Shown here in pieces: positions 5,869-6,696 of a DNA stretch of 6,696 bases; within the stretch, counting starts at the first letter, position 1; each line of letters starts with the position of its first letter. The notes beneath the pieces are model-generated. The model saw only the letters and a list, made by a program, of their open reading frames with translations, did no database searches and was not told the origin of the DNA. The stretch spans positions 1-6,696 of the forward strand of contig JAIMBM010000170.1 of the NCBI GenBank assembly GCA_023511475.1, written 5' to 3'. The translations under genes and the position numbers were made by a program. Origin of the DNA: Anaerolineae bacterium (GTDB lineage Bacteria > Chloroflexota > Anaerolineae > SpSt-313).

Positions 5869-6342
5869 GTGAAGGAGACCACGCTCTGCTTCCTGGTGCG
5901 GGGTGATCCGCCCCGGCAGGTGCTCCTCGGCCTCAAGAAGCATGGGTTTGGCGCCGGCAAGTACGGCGGCATCGGCGGGAAGGTCGCCCCGGGAGAGACA
6001 ATCGCCGAGGCGGCTATGCGCGAGCTGGCGGAGGAGACCGGTGTGATGGTTAGCGCGCAGGACCTGCGGCCTGCCGGCTCTGTGCGCTTCCTCTTCCCGG
6101 GGCGGCCCGAGTGGAGCCAGGTCATGCACCTGGTGCTGGCGAGCCGGTGGGAGGGCGAGCCCGGCGAGAGCGCCGAGATCATCCCGGTGTGGTTCGACGT
6201 GGCCCAGGTACCCTATGAGCGGATGTGGCCGGACGCCATCTACTGGCTGCCGCGCATCCTCGCCGGTGAGCGGGTGTGCCTGCGCTTCGTCTACGCCGAC
6301 GACAGCGAGACCCTCGCCGCCGGGCCCGAGGAGTGGGCCTAG
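5869..6342 (+). CDS. Nudix hydrolase resembling MTH1 (oxidised purine nucleotide diphosphatase)
   Basis: A 157-residue Nudix protein. The Nudix box runs from G37 to V59 and is perfect: G37, E43, then R51-E52-L-x-E55-E56-x-G58. E52, E55 and E56 are the expected metal ligands. Outside the box it follows human MTH1 closely: LLGLKKHGFGAG (19-30), GGIGGKV (33-39), WFDVAQVP (108-115) and MWPDAIYW (119-126). MTH1 hydrolyses 8-oxo-dGTP and 2-hydroxy-dATP to monophosphates and so cleans the nucleotide pool. The pocket tryptophan and first aspartate are kept (W120, D122), but the positions of Asn33 and Asp120 of MTH1 are Gly33 and Ala123 here. The preferred substrate may therefore differ. The start is GTG, preceded by AGGGGG (5857-5862) that overlaps the stop of the methyltransferase gene. 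Tight coupling suggests cotranscription and perhaps translational coupling. Confidence 0.88.
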   Translation: MKETTLCFLVRGDPPRQVLLGLKKHGFGAGKYGGIGGKVAPGETIAEAAMRELAEETGVMVSAQDLRPAGSVRFLFPGRPEWSQVMHLVLASRWEGEPGESAEIIPVWFDVAQVPYERMWPDAIYWLPRILAGERVCLRFVYADDSETLAAGPEEWA

Positions 6343-6650
6343 CGGCGTCTGCCCGTGTGCCTGTCCATCCGCCCTGCGCTTGTGTCAGGGCTGCCGACTC
6401 TTCCCACCGGGCCTTCGCTGTCCCGATCATGGGTCGGGCGGGAAGCGAGCCCAGGTGAGGGGCGGAAGAGGTGCCACTACCAGGTTCGATGGGGGCGTTG
6501 CCGCTGCCTGGCCGCCTTGGCTTGCGCCTTGTCGGGGCGCATCCCTCGATGTCGTGGAGTCCGCTGGGATCACCCCCAACGCCCGTGCCTCGAGGAAACC
6601 TCTCCCCCTGTCCCCCTCCCTTCAGGGGCGTACAGGGACAGTCCGTGGCA
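6343..6650. other. Intergenic stretch after the Nudix gene, hairpin-rich
   Basis: No protein-like frame is supported on either strand. One strong inverted repeat is seen near the start (listed separately). Further right, the sequence becomes rich in C-runs (CTCTCCCCCTGTCCCCCTCC at 6600-6619). Arms CTGTCCC (6608-6614) and GGGACAG (6635-6641), with an alternative CCCCTG (6605-6610)/CAGGGG (6623-6628), suggest a folded repeat-type element. Confidence 0.4.
6409..6452 (+). terminator. Large hairpin downstream of the Nudix gene, possible terminator
   Basis: GGGC (6409-6412) pairs with GCCC (6449-6452), TCGCT (6415-6419) with AGCGA (6444-6448), and CCCGA (6422-6426) with TCGGG (6434-6438), with small bulges between. 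The stem has 14 pairs. It lies about 65 nt after the stop of the methyltransferase-Nudix unit. There is no T-tract, so it may instead stabilise the 3' end of the mRNA. Confidence 0.35.
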
Positions 6651-6696
6651 TCATTTTATTGAGCTCTTGCATAATTCTTCGTGGGCCGAATAGGAG
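6651..6696 (+). promoter_or_regulatory. AT-rich patch with -10-like box and AGGAG at the window edge
   Basis: After thousands of bases of GC-rich DNA the sequence turns AT-rich (TCATTTTATT, then CATAAT at 6670-6675) and ends with AGGAG at 6692-6696. CATAAT is a good -10 candidate and AGGAG a good ribosome site, so a gene may start just beyond the edge. No good -35 box is seen at 16-18 bp. An alternative is the terminus of an inserted element. Confidence 0.3.

Noticed and set aside
6455..6510. GGTTCGATG resembling a tRNA T-loop
   Set aside because: The flanking five bases on each side (CCAGG and GGGGC) do not pair, and no anticodon or D-arm can be placed.

Overview
The window is GC-rich bacterial DNA with GTG starts, strong Shine-Dalgarno sites and mostly short gene spacing. 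It carries an IleRS of the type-2 (eukaryote-like) architecture, a tRNA-Arg(CCG), and a signal peptide that combines a twin arginine with a lipobox. This set fits a Chloroflexota-like organism, perhaps of the Thermomicrobia group. That placement is an inference from composition and gene style, not from any search.

Layout, left to right. The first 130 bases hold the start of a lipoprotein gene on the minus strand that runs off the left edge. About 500 bases without a convincing gene follow, including a strong RNA-like hairpin near 527-568. A minus-strand tRNA-Arg lies at 637-708. Immediately to its right, two near-consensus sigma70-type promoters stand back to back: one fires left into the tRNA, the other right into a roughly 200-nt structured leader with a terminator-like hairpin. 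That leader precedes a short RNase HI-family gene, followed 99 nt later by ileS (1044 codons), the largest gene here. After a gap of about 230 nt comes a second transcription unit with its own promoter. It holds a Trm11/UPF0020-like SAM-dependent methyltransferase and, 10 nt downstream, a Nudix hydrolase resembling human MTH1. The last 350 bases hold no clear gene, several hairpins, and an abrupt AT-rich patch that ends in an AGGAG motif at the right edge. This may be the start region of a next gene or the edge of a repeat or mobile element.

Functionally, the centre of the window is translation (tRNA-Arg, IleRS) and nucleic-acid housekeeping (RNase H removing RNA-DNA hybrids, a probable nucleic-acid methyltransferase, a nucleotide-pool sanitising Nudix enzyme). 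I found no clear new multi-gene system. The points most worth a second look are the attenuator-like leader ahead of rnhA-ileS, the C-terminally shortened RNase H, the altered substrate-pocket residues of the MTH1-like enzyme, and the structured element at 527-575.
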